A stretch of 64,000 nt of DNA from JBCBGF01 sp039193455. GTDB taxonomy: Bacteria > Pseudomonadota > Alphaproteobacteria > Rhodobacterales > Rhodobacteraceae. The translations under genes were made by a program, and so were the position numbers. The stretch spans positions 1 to 64,000 of the forward strand of contig JBCCWO010000006.1 of the NCBI GenBank assembly GCA_039193455.1. Reading direction: 5' to 3'. Of this stretch, positions 1 through 8,911 are shown in pieces (positions within the stretch are counted from its first letter, which is position 1; every line of letters starts with the position of its first letter). The notes below the pieces were generated by a model that worked only from the letters and a program-made list of their open reading frames with translations, was not told where the DNA came from and ran no database searches.

Positions 1-290
1 CCTGCGTTTGCGCCATGCGCAGGTTGCCGACCACGTAGAACCCGGGGTTCAGACCGGTTTCTTCCTCAAGCTGTTTGTAGTATTTAATCGAATAATCGTG
101 GATATGGGTCGTCGCGTAAGACATGTTGAAATAGGGAAGCAGCCCCGCCGCATGCCATGTTGAGCCCGAGGTCAACTCGTCGCGTTCCAGCAACATGACA
201 TAGTCCCATCCCGCCCTGGCAAGGTGGTAGGCGATGGATGTGCCAACGGCGCCACCGCCGACAACAAGCGCTTTGACATGGGTTTTCATG
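1..290 (-). CDS. FAD-dependent oxidoreductase, sarcosine/dimethylglycine dehydrogenase-like (5' part only)
   Basis: Only the N-terminal 96 residues lie in the window; the gene runs off the left edge. The protein begins MKTHVKALVVGGGAVGTSIA, a dinucleotide-binding GxGxxG fold for FAD, followed by GSTWHAAGLL at about residues 43-52, which is typical of the dimethylglycine/sarcosine dehydrogenase family that oxidatively demethylates N-methylated glycines. The ATG at 290 is preceded by a GGGGAAAG ribosome site. By family knowledge it would release formaldehyde or 5,10-methylene-THF from dimethylglycine or sarcosine, which fits the carnitine/betaine genes 38 kb away, but this link is inferred. The exact substrate cannot be read from the N-terminus. 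Confidence 0.8.
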
Positions 291-478
291 GGCTTTCCCC
301 TTCATGACTTGCCGGAAGGCTACCGCAGCGGGCCTTTGAATGCGAAGCCCATCCGACCCCTTTGGGGGCGAATGCGACGTCTGGTTTGGCCGGTTTTTGC
401 CAAGAGCAGACCGTTCTTTATGGACAGATTGGCCGTCCGATCCCAAGTATGGGGTAAAACAAACGAAATGGGTTGAGC

Positions 479-772
479 ATGATCGGGCGCCATTTGATCT
501 TGGGCGGCTTTGCCACAGGCGGACTGGGCTGGCGAATGTACGATCCGAAAGGGTCCTATGCCACGCTCTTTGATATCTCGCATTGGATGACCGAGCTTGT
601 GTCGGGCTATGAGGTACTGACGCGATTTATCAGCCTGATCCTGGTGGATCAGTTCAACGGCTTGATGCTGGGGATTGTGATTGGCACGGTGTTGCATCTG
701 GCGCTGGGTGGGCTGAAGCAGTTGGTCATCTGGCCCGCGCGAACAGTTCGGTCGGCGATCAAGGATAACTGA
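479..772 (+). CDS. small putative membrane protein, unknown function
   Basis: A 97-residue protein without a family I recognise. A hydrophobic stretch near residues 55-78 (LILVDQFNGLMLGIVIG and onward) could form one membrane span; the end is basic (WPARTVRSAIKDN). The ATG at 479 was chosen; a TTG two codons upstream is an alternative. It ends 14 bases inside the 3' end of the convergent esterase gene. Whether it is expressed is uncertain: codon use looks coding, but there are no homology cues. Confidence 0.5.
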   Translation: MIGRHLILGGFATGGLGWRMYDPKGSYATLFDISHWMTELVSGYEVLTRFISLILVDQFNGLMLGIVIGTVLHLALGGLKQLVIWPARTVRSAIKDN

Positions 773-1559
773 GCGGCAGGTCAAGCAACTCGTCAAGCTG
801 CCGGGCGATCCATCCGTGGGGGATAAAGTGCCCGCCCGGGTGGATATCAAGCGAAACGCGGCCTTCGGCGCATGTGGTCCATTCGGTGCGCGTCAGTGTC
901 AGAAAACTGACCTGCTGCCAGGGGCCGGTCTCTTCTCCGTCACCGCATTTATACAGGTCGCGCCAAAGTTTCACCGGATAGGTCGTGTCGCCATTGGGGC
1001 CGAACGGGAAGCCCAGAACCCCATCGGCCAGGCCATAAACCTGGCGGACTTGACCGGGTTGCGTGGTGCAATCCTCATTTTGATCAAGCGTGCCAGATAT
1101 GGCGAGCAAGGCCGCAATGTCTTCGCCGTCTTCACAGACAAAGCGCCACGCCATGTTCGACCCCCAGGAATAGCCCGAGACATAGATTTGATCCTCGATC
1201 ACCGGGTAACGCGCTTTGACGTCGTTCAACACGGCGCGGCCGAATTCCACATCCGGGGTGCCTGCGTGCCAGAAATCCCAACTGCGGCCCAGCCCATTGG
1301 GTGCGACCAGTAACAAACCGCGGCGGCGGGTGGCGCCTGCAATGCGCTGGTGTCGCACGATCAGCGTGCCTTGCCTCTGCCAGCCGTGGAAGTGCATAAC
1401 AACGGGCAGCGGGCTTTCGCCATCCCACCCGTCCGGTTCCAGAATGTGATAGGAGCGATCGCCGACTGGGCAGGGTGTTTGGCCATGGCAGCCGCGTTGG
1501 CCCTCTGCAAAGGATTGAAACGGGACAGCCAAAACAGCCAAAAGCAAAAAGATCTTCAT
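759..1559 (-). CDS. secreted PHB depolymerase/LpqC-like esterase
   Basis: A 266-residue alpha/beta hydrolase with a signal peptide (MKIFLLLAVLAVPFQSFAEG). The pattern MHFHGWQ (oxyanion region), the nucleophile elbow SGYSWGS with a central serine at about residue 151, and a late histidine in HPGGHFIPHGW match the poly(3-hydroxybutyrate) depolymerase/LpqC family, which cleaves extracellular polyester or feruloyl-type esters. There are several cysteines near the mature N-terminus (GCHGQTPC), so a disulfide is likely. It is a monocistronic gene, convergent with the small membrane protein. Substrate is not predictable from sequence alone. Confidence 0.75.
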   Translation of the reverse strand: MKIFLLLAVLAVPFQSFAEGQRGCHGQTPCPVGDRSYHILEPDGWDGESPLPVVMHFHGWQRQGTLIVRHQRIAGATRRRGLLLVAPNGLGRSWDFWHAGTPDVEFGRAVLNDVKARYPVIEDQIYVSGYSWGSNMAWRFVCEDGEDIAALLAISGTLDQNEDCTTQPGQVRQVYGLADGVLGFPFGPNGDTTYPVKLWRDLYKCGDGEETGPWQQVSFLTLTRTEWTTCAEGRVSLDIHPGGHFIPHGWIARQLDELLDLPLSYP

Positions 1560-1656
1560 GTCGAGACCCTATCGCAGGTTTGCGTGAAGTCATTTAAAAA
1601 CATCGTGTTCACAGCCAGTGCTTGAGGGCAGCTTGGGCGTCGGTTAAGCAATACAA

Positions 1657-2502
1657 ATGGAAATCTGTTCCACAGTTGCCGACATTCGCGCCAAGGTGTC
1701 CGCCTATCGTGCCGGCGGTGACAGCGTTGGCTTGGTCACGACGATGGGCGCCTTGCATGAGGGGCATCTCACACTCATGCGCCGCGCCCGCGCTGATCAC
1801 GACCGCGTCCTGGCGACGATTTTCGTCAATCCTACGCAGTTTGGCGAGGTGGCCGATTTGGCGCATTACCCGTCGGACGATCTGCGCGACATTGATTTGT
1901 TGCGCGCCGAAGGCGTGGATGCCGTTTTTTTGCCCGAGGTCGAGACGATCTATCCGCCCGGTGATCAAACCATCGTGGAAACCGTTGAGCTGGCGAATGT
2001 GCTGCATGGCAAAGTCCGACCCGGCCATTTTCGCGGTGTGGCCACGGTGGTGGCCCGGCTGTTCAACATCTGCCTGCCAGATGCCGCCTATTTCGGTGAA
2101 AAAGACTATCAGCAACTTCAAGTGATCCGCCGGATGGTGCGGGATTTGCATTTTCCCATCCAAGTTCACGGGGTCGCGACAGTCCGCGAACCGGACGGGC
2201 TGGCCATGTCGTCTCGCAATCAGCGTTTGACGCAGGAAGATCGCGCAGCGGCTGTCGTGCTAAACCAAAGCCTCGACCAAGCGGAGGTTATGGTGGCGGA
2301 CGGTGTCACGGTGGAAGCCTTGCGCATCGCGTTGCGCGATCTCATTCGGGCCGAGGCGCGGGCCACTTTGCGGGCCGTTGATATTGTTGCTGCGGAAACA
2401 CTGGCGCCCGTCTCGGGGCCTGTCACTGACAAGATCGCCATCATGATTTCTGCTGAATTTGGCAGCATCCTTCTGATCGACCAAAGGGAGATTTCTCAAT
2501 GA
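1657..2502 (+). CDS. panC: pantothenate synthetase
   Basis: 281 residues, the usual length. PanC condenses pantoate with beta-alanine using ATP, the last step of vitamin B5 synthesis in the cytosol. Signatures visible are TTMGALHEGHLTLM (the nucleotide-binding HxGH-type motif), FVNPTQFG, FGEKDYQQL and the SSRNQRL loop. The stop codon overlaps the panB start (ATGA), so both form an operon. The order is panC then panB. The start at ATG 1657 lines up with the family N-terminus, although its ribosome site is weak. Confidence 0.96.
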   Translation: MEICSTVADIRAKVSAYRAGGDSVGLVTTMGALHEGHLTLMRRARADHDRVLATIFVNPTQFGEVADLAHYPSDDLRDIDLLRAEGVDAVFLPEVETIYPPGDQTIVETVELANVLHGKVRPGHFRGVATVVARLFNICLPDAAYFGEKDYQQLQVIRRMVRDLHFPIQVHGVATVREPDGLAMSSRNQRLTQEDRAAAVVLNQSLDQAEVMVADGVTVEALRIALRDLIRAEARATLRAVDIVAAETLAPVSGPVTDKIAIMISAEFGSILLIDQREISQ

Positions 2503-3311
2503 GTGCGCAATCCGAGAGAATTCGACGCATGACCGTCCCGCAGTTGGCCGCTCGAAAAGGCGGGGAGCCGATCGTTTCGCTCACCAGCTACCACGCGCAT
2601 ACGGCAGCGATCGTCGACAAATATGCCGATTTCATTCTGGTGGGCGACAGTCTGGGCATGGTGATGCATGGGATGGAAACGACGGTGGGCGTGCCGCTGG
2701 ATCTGATGATCATGCATGGCAAGGCCGTGGTGCGGGGCACAAAGCGCGCCTTGGTGGTCGTCGATATGCCGTTTGGCACCTATGAGGAAAGCCCCAACAT
2801 GGCGTTTCGAAATGCCGCGAAAATCATGAAGGAAACCGGCTGTGGTGCGGTCAAGCTTGAGGGTGGCGCGCGGATGGCCGAGACCATTCATTTCTTGGTG
2901 GAACGCGGTATTCCGGTGATGGGCCATATTGGCCTGACCCCGCAATCCAGCCATGTGATGGGCGGTTTCAAGACCCAGGGCCGTGACGAAGACACTTGGG
3001 TGGAACACGAAAAAGATGCGCGTGCCGTCACCGACGCCGGGGCGTTTTCAATGGTCTTGGAGGGTATGGTCGAACCTTTGGCGGCGAAGATCACCAAACA
3101 AGTTGCCATTCCAACCATTGGTATCGGCGCCAGTGTTGAGTGTGATGGTCAAATCCTAGTGCTCGAAGACATGTTGGGGCTGAACGAATGGACCCCGAAA
3201 TTCGTCAAAGTGTACGGCGATCTTGGCCCGCAGATCGAGAAAGCCGTCAGCACCTATGCAGATGAGGTGAAATCACGGACCTTCCCAACCGAAGACGAAG
3301 TCTATCGTTAG
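2499..3311 (+). CDS. panB: 3-methyl-2-oxobutanoate hydroxymethyltransferase
   Basis: 270 residues, full length. PanB transfers a hydroxymethyl group from 5,10-methylene-THF to alpha-ketoisovalerate, giving ketopantoate. Metal and substrate motifs are present: SLTSYHAHTA, LVGDSLGMVMHG, VVVDMPFGTYEESP, AVKLEGG and MGHIGLTPQS, and the catalytic Glu lies in VLEGMVEPLA. It is translationally coupled to panC by a 4-base overlap, and a weak hairpin follows directly after the stop. Together panCB supply pantothenate for CoA. Confidence 0.96.
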   Translation: MSAQSERIRRMTVPQLAARKGGEPIVSLTSYHAHTAAIVDKYADFILVGDSLGMVMHGMETTVGVPLDLMIMHGKAVVRGTKRALVVVDMPFGTYEESPNMAFRNAAKIMKETGCGAVKLEGGARMAETIHFLVERGIPVMGHIGLTPQSSHVMGGFKTQGRDEDTWVEHEKDARAVTDAGAFSMVLEGMVEPLAAKITKQVAIPTIGIGASVECDGQILVLEDMLGLNEWTPKFVKVYGDLGPQIEKAVSTYADEVKSRTFPTEDEVYR

Positions 3312-3332
3312 GCCAAGAATTTTGGCTTTTCT
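3312..3332 (+). terminator. weak intrinsic terminator after panB
   Basis: GCCAA (3312-3316) pairs with TTGGC (3322-3326) and is followed by TTTTCT. The stem is only 5 bp, so termination may be inefficient. Confidence 0.4.
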
Positions 3333-3442
3333 GGCTTTAACGTCGCAGTGTTTCCGTATTCTCAACGGATAACAGCAATAACGCTTGTCAGAAGACCAAC
3401 CCGCGTGACAAGCATCAATAAAAATACAGGCATCCAAACAAA

Positions 3443-4474
3443 ATGAAGCATGACACGATCGAGGTCCCGGCACCGGGGCAAAAGGCGCCGCGTGACTGGA
3501 TCAAGGTTCTTGCGATGTATCGCGAGCCGAATTTGAACCGCAGCTTATTCGAACTGGGGGTCACATTGGTTCCGTTCTTTGCGCTTTGGGCATTGGCGTG
3601 GTGGGCCTTGTCCATCAGTTACATTTTAAGCTTTGCGATTTCGATTGTGAACGCGGCGTTTCTGTTGCGCTTGTTTGCCATTCAACATGATTGCGGACAT
3701 GGCGCCTTTTTCGCGAACCGCAGCGCCAGCGATTGGCTGGGTCGCGCAATTGGGGTTTTCACATTAACCCCGTATGATGTGTGGCGGCATGCCCATTCGG
3801 TGCATCACAGCGCTTCGGGCAATCTGGACAAGCAGGGGATGGGCGACATTCACACCATGACGGTGAACGAATACCGCGCGCTGTCATGGCTTGGACGCCT
3901 GCAATACAGGCTGTATCGGCATCCGATCATTCTGTTTGGCCTTGCCCCTGGCTATCTCTTCCTGTTGCAGCAGCGCATACCATTTGGGTTCATGAAAAGC
4001 GTGAAATACTGGTTGAGTGCCATGTCCACCAATCTCGCGATTTTTGTGGTGCTCGGCACCATCTTCTATTTTGGTGGGCTGATGCCAGTTTTGCTGATCT
4101 TTTTGCCGTCGACCATGCTGGCGGCGACAGCGGGTGTTTGGTTGTTCTACGTTCAGCACCAGTTCGAAGAAACGCATTGGGACCATAACGAAGACTGGGA
4201 CATTCACGATGCGGCACTGCACGGAAGCTCATATTATGTGATGCCGCCGATCCTGAACTGGTTCAGTGCGAATATCGGCATTCACCATGTTCATCACCTG
4301 TACAGCCGCATTCCGTTCTATCGCCTGCCACAGGTTCTGCGCGATCATCCGGAATTGGCAGAGTTCAACCGCCTGACCATTCGGGAAAGCCTCAAAACGG
4401 TGCAACACCATCTCTGGGACGAAAAAAGCCGGAGATTGCTGACATTCCGTCAGGAAAACGCGCTTCGCGCCTAA
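3443..4474 (+). CDS. membrane fatty acid desaturase
   Basis: 343 residues. It contains the three histidine boxes of membrane di-iron desaturases: HDCGHGAF (residues 77-84), HSVHH (about 114-118) and HHVHH (about 276-280), with four predicted membrane spans arranged around them. The family introduces a double bond into acyl lipids; this subtype resembles the omega-6/delta-12 bacterial group. It probably adjusts membrane fluidity. The start at ATG 3443 has no strong ribosome site, and AT-rich DNA upstream (3340-3440) probably holds the promoter. A hairpin GCGAAG/CTTCGC at about 4498-4519 may end the transcript. Confidence 0.88.
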   Translation: MKHDTIEVPAPGQKAPRDWIKVLAMYREPNLNRSLFELGVTLVPFFALWALAWWALSISYILSFAISIVNAAFLLRLFAIQHDCGHGAFFANRSASDWLGRAIGVFTLTPYDVWRHAHSVHHSASGNLDKQGMGDIHTMTVNEYRALSWLGRLQYRLYRHPIILFGLAPGYLFLLQQRIPFGFMKSVKYWLSAMSTNLAIFVVLGTIFYFGGLMPVLLIFLPSTMLAATAGVWLFYVQHQFEETHWDHNEDWDIHDAALHGSSYYVMPPILNWFSANIGIHHVHHLYSRIPFYRLPQVLRDHPELAEFNRLTIRESLKTVQHHLWDEKSRRLLTFRQENALRA

Positions 4475-4669
4475 CTGCCTGAATGTGCAGCACGCGAAGC
4501 TCGCTTTTCCTTCGCGGCCTTTTGAAAGCGACATTTGGCGTTCCGGCAAAACGCCTTGTGGCGACGCCCATGCACGCCCGACCCTAGCCCGCTTTAAGTG
4601 ATTTTCTTGACATGTGCGGATTTCTCTACAGCTTCTATAGCGGTTGAATGCAATTGGAGTTTGAGCAAG

Positions 4670-5629
4670 ATGCTTATCCGAGGGATACTTTTGGTTGCTG
4701 TTATTGCGGTGGCCTTTGTGACCGGAATCTATTCGACAACGCCGGACGGTCAAAAGGCGTTTCGGGATTTGCGCGCCATGGTAATGCCGCCCGAAGAAAG
4801 TGCGCCCGACACGGATATGGCATCGACCGAAAACGCGGAAAGCGATGGCCCGGCCACCGAAGACGACATTGCCGCGCAGCGCGCCGCGCTGGCGGCCGCG
4901 ACCGACGGCCAAGGGTTTGGCCCGCAATCCCCGCGAGATCTGGCAACCGCAGAGGGTAATAACAAACGCCTTTTCGCCCAGGCGCCTGACTATACCGGCA
5001 TGAACCTGTGCAACATTCACTTTCACGAAGGTGCTGAGCATCGCGGGGGACAGTTTACAACCTATGCCGGACCTGGGAATGGCAAAGGCTATGGCACAGG
5101 GTTTCTGTTTGATGGCACGCTGACCGAGGCCGAGTTGACCCCAGTGGCCGAGCCTGTGGGCGTCCATGAGAACGGCAGCCTTGAGCCTGGGGACACCATC
5201 GAGATTCACTTCGTGCATTCCACCGCTGATGTGGTGCCGGGCCCGACCTTGGGAAGTTGCATCAGCGAGGCGATTGGCAACCCGCAGTTGCGGGTAGAAA
5301 CCGTGGTCGCTGTTTTGGTCAACGATGCAGCCGCCGCCGATATGACCGAACTTGCCGCATTGGGTGAGATCAACGGCTATCAGCAGGCCTTGAACATTCC
5401 GCAAAATCTTGGCACGCCGATTGCATATCGCGGTTCGACCACGGGCCCTAGCTTTAATGAGAAAGCCTCGCCCTTCCAAGTTTCGTGGAGCGTGCGCCCG
5501 GATGTGCTAAAGCTTGACATCACCTCGGTCGCTGCGTGGTTCGCCGACAACCCGTTTGACGAAAAATACGCCCATGGCGTGCGCAACCTGGTGACCAATC
5601 CAAGCCTGATTTCAAGCCTTGATCCGTAA
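4670..5629 (+). CDS. delta-class carbonic anhydrase, exported or membrane-anchored
   Basis: 319 residues. The N-terminus MLIRGILLVAVIAVAFVTGI is a signal peptide or anchor, followed by an acidic linker to about residue 95. The motif NLCNIHFHEGAEHRG (about 112-126) carries the HxH pair, and a further His in EIHFVHS completes a likely zinc site. This arrangement is characteristic of delta-class carbonic anhydrases, best known from diatoms (TWCA1) and also found in marine bacteria. It would interconvert CO2 and bicarbonate in the periplasm. The ATG at 4670 was chosen over an in-frame upstream codon because GGAG sits 10 bases ahead and the signal peptide begins there. Confidence 0.75.
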   Translation: MLIRGILLVAVIAVAFVTGIYSTTPDGQKAFRDLRAMVMPPEESAPDTDMASTENAESDGPATEDDIAAQRAALAAATDGQGFGPQSPRDLATAEGNNKRLFAQAPDYTGMNLCNIHFHEGAEHRGGQFTTYAGPGNGKGYGTGFLFDGTLTEAELTPVAEPVGVHENGSLEPGDTIEIHFVHSTADVVPGPTLGSCISEAIGNPQLRVETVVAVLVNDAAAADMTELAALGEINGYQQALNIPQNLGTPIAYRGSTTGPSFNEKASPFQVSWSVRPDVLKLDITSVAAWFADNPFDEKYAHGVRNLVTNPSLISSLDP

Positions 5630-5677
5630 ATGACTGCGGCGGGCACGCAGACCCGCCAACACCGCATTGGGCAGGCC

Positions 5678-5750
5678 AAAAAAAAGGCCGTCCGAAGACG
5701 GCCTGTCCAGTCAGGGAGGAAGATGGAGACACTCGAAAGTGTCTACATGG
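5678..5750 (-). ncRNA. candidate small RNA with two UUCG hairpins and a terminator
   Basis: Read on the minus strand, this stretch forms a perfect 7-bp hairpin with a UUCG loop (5744-5727), a single-stranded linker containing CTTCCTCCCTGAC (complementary to a Shine-Dalgarno sequence), and a perfect 8-bp hairpin with a UUCG loop (5704-5685) followed by eight Ts (5685-5678), that is, an intrinsic terminator. Both flanking genes are on the plus strand, so this terminator serves neither of them. The layout resembles the Rhodobacter CcsR-type RNAs, whose CCUCCUCCC motifs act against ribosome sites. The 5' end is unknown, probably between 5760 and 5850. Confidence 0.6.
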
Positions 5751-5856
5751 GAAACAATCGCTTCCGATTCAGGCCTATTTGTGGCGGATCGAAGGTCTTA
5801 TCTGGAAGAGACGCTAAAATTGTGTGACCTATTGGGCGCGTCTTTGGAGTGTGGGA

Positions 5857-6864
5857 ATGGACGGACATCTCGATACGATTCCAGAAATTGCGCTGGCATG
5901 GCACCGCGCAGGGCGGCAGGTGGCGCTGGCGACAGTGATCAAAACCTGGGGGTCGGCACCCCGGCCGGTGGGGTCGCAATTGGTGATAGATCAGACCCAG
6001 GCCTTTGAAGGCTCGGTCTCCGGCGGTTGCGTCGAGGGGGCGGTGATCTTTGAAGCGGGTGATGCGATCTCTGATGGCACAAACCGGGTGCTGAGCTTTG
6101 GTGTCTCGGATGACACGGCGTTCGAAGTGGGCTTGGCGTGCGGCGGTGAGATCGAAGTGTTGGTCGAGCCGCTGGGCATCGGCGCGGGGATTGCGACGGA
6201 TCACCTCGAGGCGCTCGTGGCGGCGAAATCAGCACGCCAGCCTGTGGTGTCAGAAGTTAATCTCAGCGACTGGCAGCGCCGTCTTTTACCGCGAAACGCG
6301 AGTGATGCTGAGCTTGAAGAGCGATTTCGTACTGACAAATCCAGCCTTGATGGTGATGTGTTCCGCGCGGTTCACAACCCGCCCTTGCGCCTGGTGATCG
6401 TGGGTGCTGTGCATATCGCACAGCCTTTGGTGCAAATGGCACGCATGGCCGGGTATGACGTGGTGATGTGTGATCCCCGGGACAGCTTTGCATCTGCGGC
6501 ACGATTTCCTGGAGAGACCTTTCTGGAAGGTTGGCCTGATGAGGCCCTGGATGCGTTTGGACTGGACGCGCGCACGGCTGTGGTGACCCTTAGTCACGAC
6601 CCAAAAATTGATACGCCTGCCTTGGAAACGGCTCTTGCAGGCGAGGCATTTTATGTCGGCGCTCTTGGCTCTAAGCGGACCCATGCAAAACGTGTGTCCG
6701 CTTTGGAGCAAGCCGGCGTATCGGCAAACCGGATTGCGCGGATCGATGGACCGGTGGGGGCTGATATCGGTGCGGTGTCGCCGGCTGAAATTGCGATTTC
6801 AATCATGGCCGAAATGACCGAACGCCTGCGCCGCCCCGAGACACGGCCCGGAGCGCTTGCGTGA
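5857..6864 (+). CDS. xdhC: XdhC family molybdenum cofactor insertion/maturation protein
   Basis: 335 residues. The N-terminal XdhC/CoxI domain shows TWGSAPRPVGSQLVI and GSVSGGCVEGAV; the C-terminal Rossmann domain shows IVGAVHIAQPLVQMA and YVGALGSKRTHAKR and ends GADIGAVSPAEIAISI. Family members bind molybdenum cofactor, protect it and insert it into xanthine-oxidase-type enzymes. The start at ATG 5857 was preferred because GGAG lies 7 bases upstream; an earlier GTG (5824) is possible. It overlaps the next gene by GTGA. No molybdoenzyme subunits lie nearby, so the client enzyme is elsewhere. Confidence 0.85.
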   Translation: MDGHLDTIPEIALAWHRAGRQVALATVIKTWGSAPRPVGSQLVIDQTQAFEGSVSGGCVEGAVIFEAGDAISDGTNRVLSFGVSDDTAFEVGLACGGEIEVLVEPLGIGAGIATDHLEALVAAKSARQPVVSEVNLSDWQRRLLPRNASDAELEERFRTDKSSLDGDVFRAVHNPPLRLVIVGAVHIAQPLVQMARMAGYDVVMCDPRDSFASAARFPGETFLEGWPDEALDAFGLDARTAVVTLSHDPKIDTPALETALAGEAFYVGALGSKRTHAKRVSALEQAGVSANRIARIDGPVGADIGAVSPAEIAISIMAEMTERLRRPETRPGALA

Positions 6865-7850
6865 GGTTTGGCCGGATTGCGACGGCGGATGCGGACCAGG
6901 CCATACTGGCGCATTCTTTGTCGGTGCCCGGCGGCAAGCTGAAAAAAGGCACCGTTCTGGGCCCAGATGAGATTGCCAAACTGACCGAGGCCGGCATCCA
7001 CACCGTCACCGCCGGGGTTCTGGAAAACGGGTATCTGAGTGAGAACGACGCGGCCCTGGTTATGGGCACGGCTTTTAAAACGACCGGCTTGAGACTGGGC
7101 GCTGTGTTTACCGGAAGGGTCAATCTCCTTGCGGAACATGACGGTGTTGTGCGCGTTGATGCCGCGGCGATCGCGGCCCTGAACGGCGTCGACGAAGGGC
7201 TGACCCTTGCGACGCTGCCCGACTACATGCGCGTGCATCAAGGCCAGTTGGTTGGCACAGTGAAGATCATCCCCTACGGCCTGCCTGGAGCCATTGTTCA
7301 GCACGGCGCCGAGGCGATGGGGCCAACACCCATTACGTTGCACCCTTTTCAAGGCGGCGAGGCGCGACTTGTCATGACCCGGACGTCCGGGTTCAAGGCC
7401 AGTCTGCTTGAAAAGGGCACGGATGCGGTGCGCAAGCGGTTGGATTCTTTGGGGTATAAACTGTCGGAAGTGACTGTGGTGGACCACGAACAAGAGGCTG
7501 TTGCCAAGGCGCTGAAACCCGCAGATTTGGTTTTGGTGCTGGGCGCGTCGGCAACTTCGGATCGTGGGGATGTCGCCCCGGCAGCGGTTTTGCAGGCGGG
7601 TGGCCAGATTGACCGCTTCGGGATGCCGGTCGATCCGGGCAATCTTCTATTCTTAGGCCAACTGGACGGCGCGCCGGTTGTCGGTTTGCCGGGATGCGCC
7701 CGTTCGCCCGCGTTGAATGGCGTGGATTGGGTATTGGAACGGTTGTCGGCGCGTCTGACCGTGACCGGAGATGACGTGGCCGCCATGGGTGTGGGAGGTT
7801 TGCTGAAAGAGATGGCCGGGCGCCCGCAACCCCGCAACCCCAAACCGTGA
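6861..7850 (+). CDS. molybdopterin-binding protein (MoCF/MoeA C-terminal type domain)
   Basis: 329 residues, starting at GTG 6861 inside the xdhC stop. The C-terminal half (about 170-320) carries features of the MoaB/Mog fold: LVLVLGASATSDRGDVAPAA, and GMPVDPGNLLFLG followed by VVGLPGCARSP. Such domains bind molybdopterin or hand it on during cofactor assembly. The N-terminal half shows a repeated short beta-rich layout of unknown function. The overlap with xdhC supports a joint role in preparing cofactor for a xanthine-dehydrogenase-like enzyme. Confidence 0.78.
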   Translation: MRFGRIATADADQAILAHSLSVPGGKLKKGTVLGPDEIAKLTEAGIHTVTAGVLENGYLSENDAALVMGTAFKTTGLRLGAVFTGRVNLLAEHDGVVRVDAAAIAALNGVDEGLTLATLPDYMRVHQGQLVGTVKIIPYGLPGAIVQHGAEAMGPTPITLHPFQGGEARLVMTRTSGFKASLLEKGTDAVRKRLDSLGYKLSEVTVVDHEQEAVAKALKPADLVLVLGASATSDRGDVAPAAVLQAGGQIDRFGMPVDPGNLLFLGQLDGAPVVGLPGCARSPALNGVDWVLERLSARLTVTGDDVAAMGVGGLLKEMAGRPQPRNPKP

Positions 7851-8842
7851 GTGCCGTTCTCACCTTTACCGATCGGGGCATCTATTGCCCGGCGGCAGAC
7901 GCCTATATCGACCCGTGGAAGCCGGTCGAGCGCGCCTTGATCACCCATGGCCATGCTGACCATGCTCGGGGCGGTATGACGCACTACTTGGTGACAGAGG
8001 CCGCCGCCCCGGTGATCCGTCAACGTTTGGGAGAGATCACGCTCGACACCGTCAGGTTTGGCGAGGTGCGACAGATCGGCGATGCACGCATCAGTTTCCA
8101 CCCCGCTGGCCATGTGCCGGGTTCCGCACAAATCCGCGTGGATGTCGGGGGCGAAGTCTGGGTTGTGTCGGGCGACTACAAAGTGGTGGCGGATGGTGTC
8201 AGTGAGCCGTTCGAGCCTGTCGCGTGCCACACATTTATCACCGAATGCACGTTTGGTTTGCCCGTGTTTAACTGGCCCGAACCAGAGGATATCGCAAAAC
8301 AGATCAATGCGTGGTGGGCCACGAATGCGGCGGAAGGCAAATTCTCAATCTGCGGCGCCTACGCGCTTGGGAAGGCACAGCGTATCCTTGGCAGTCTTGA
8401 TCCGTCCATCGGACCCATCCTGACCCATGGCGCGATTGAGAACACAAATGCTGTTCTGCGGGCGCAAGGCATCGATTTGCCGGACACCATCCGTGTCACA
8501 CCCGAAACGAACGTGAAGTCAATGAAAGGCGCGTTTGTACTGGCACCGCCCTCGGCAATTGGCTCGGCCTGGGCAAAACGGTTCAAGCCGGCCTCGGATG
8601 CCTTCGCAAGCGGCTGGATGGCGCTGCGCGGTGTGCGGCGCAGACGCTCTGCGGATCGTGGATTTGTCATGTCGGATCACGCGGACTGGGCCGGTTTGAA
8701 CACCGCCATCGCCGACACCGGCGCCGAAAGGGTCTTTGTCACGCACGGCTACACGTCGGTCTTTCGGAAGTGGCTTGAGAGCCAGGGCTATGACGCCGGG
8801 ATTGTCAGCACCGATTACGGTGCGGAAGAAGACGACATTTAA
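7847..8842 (+). CDS. ligase-associated DNA exonuclease (metallo-beta-lactamase fold)
   Basis: 331 residues, starting at GTG 7847 within the previous stop. THGHADHARGG (residues 31-41) is the HxHxDH zinc signature of metallo-beta-lactamase nucleases. HPAGHVPGSAQI, GDYKV, TECTFGLP and SDHADW supply the other ligands of the beta-CASP-like group described as ligase-associated DNA exonucleases, which usually sit next to an ATP-dependent DNA ligase and act in end processing or repair. Here no ligase follows; the next gene is gpmI. A hydrolase of other nucleic acids is possible, but the motif set fits this family well. Confidence 0.82.
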   Translation: MSAVLTFTDRGIYCPAADAYIDPWKPVERALITHGHADHARGGMTHYLVTEAAAPVIRQRLGEITLDTVRFGEVRQIGDARISFHPAGHVPGSAQIRVDVGGEVWVVSGDYKVVADGVSEPFEPVACHTFITECTFGLPVFNWPEPEDIAKQINAWWATNAAEGKFSICGAYALGKAQRILGSLDPSIGPILTHGAIENTNAVLRAQGIDLPDTIRVTPETNVKSMKGAFVLAPPSAIGSAWAKRFKPASDAFASGWMALRGVRRRRSADRGFVMSDHADWAGLNTAIADTGAERVFVTHGYTSVFRKWLESQGYDAGIVSTDYGAEEDDI

Positions 8843-8911
8843 ACGGAAAAGCGATTCACGTCCCGTATGGAATGCGCTAAGGAGTGGCCAAAAGGGAACG
8901 CCGAGGTTGAC

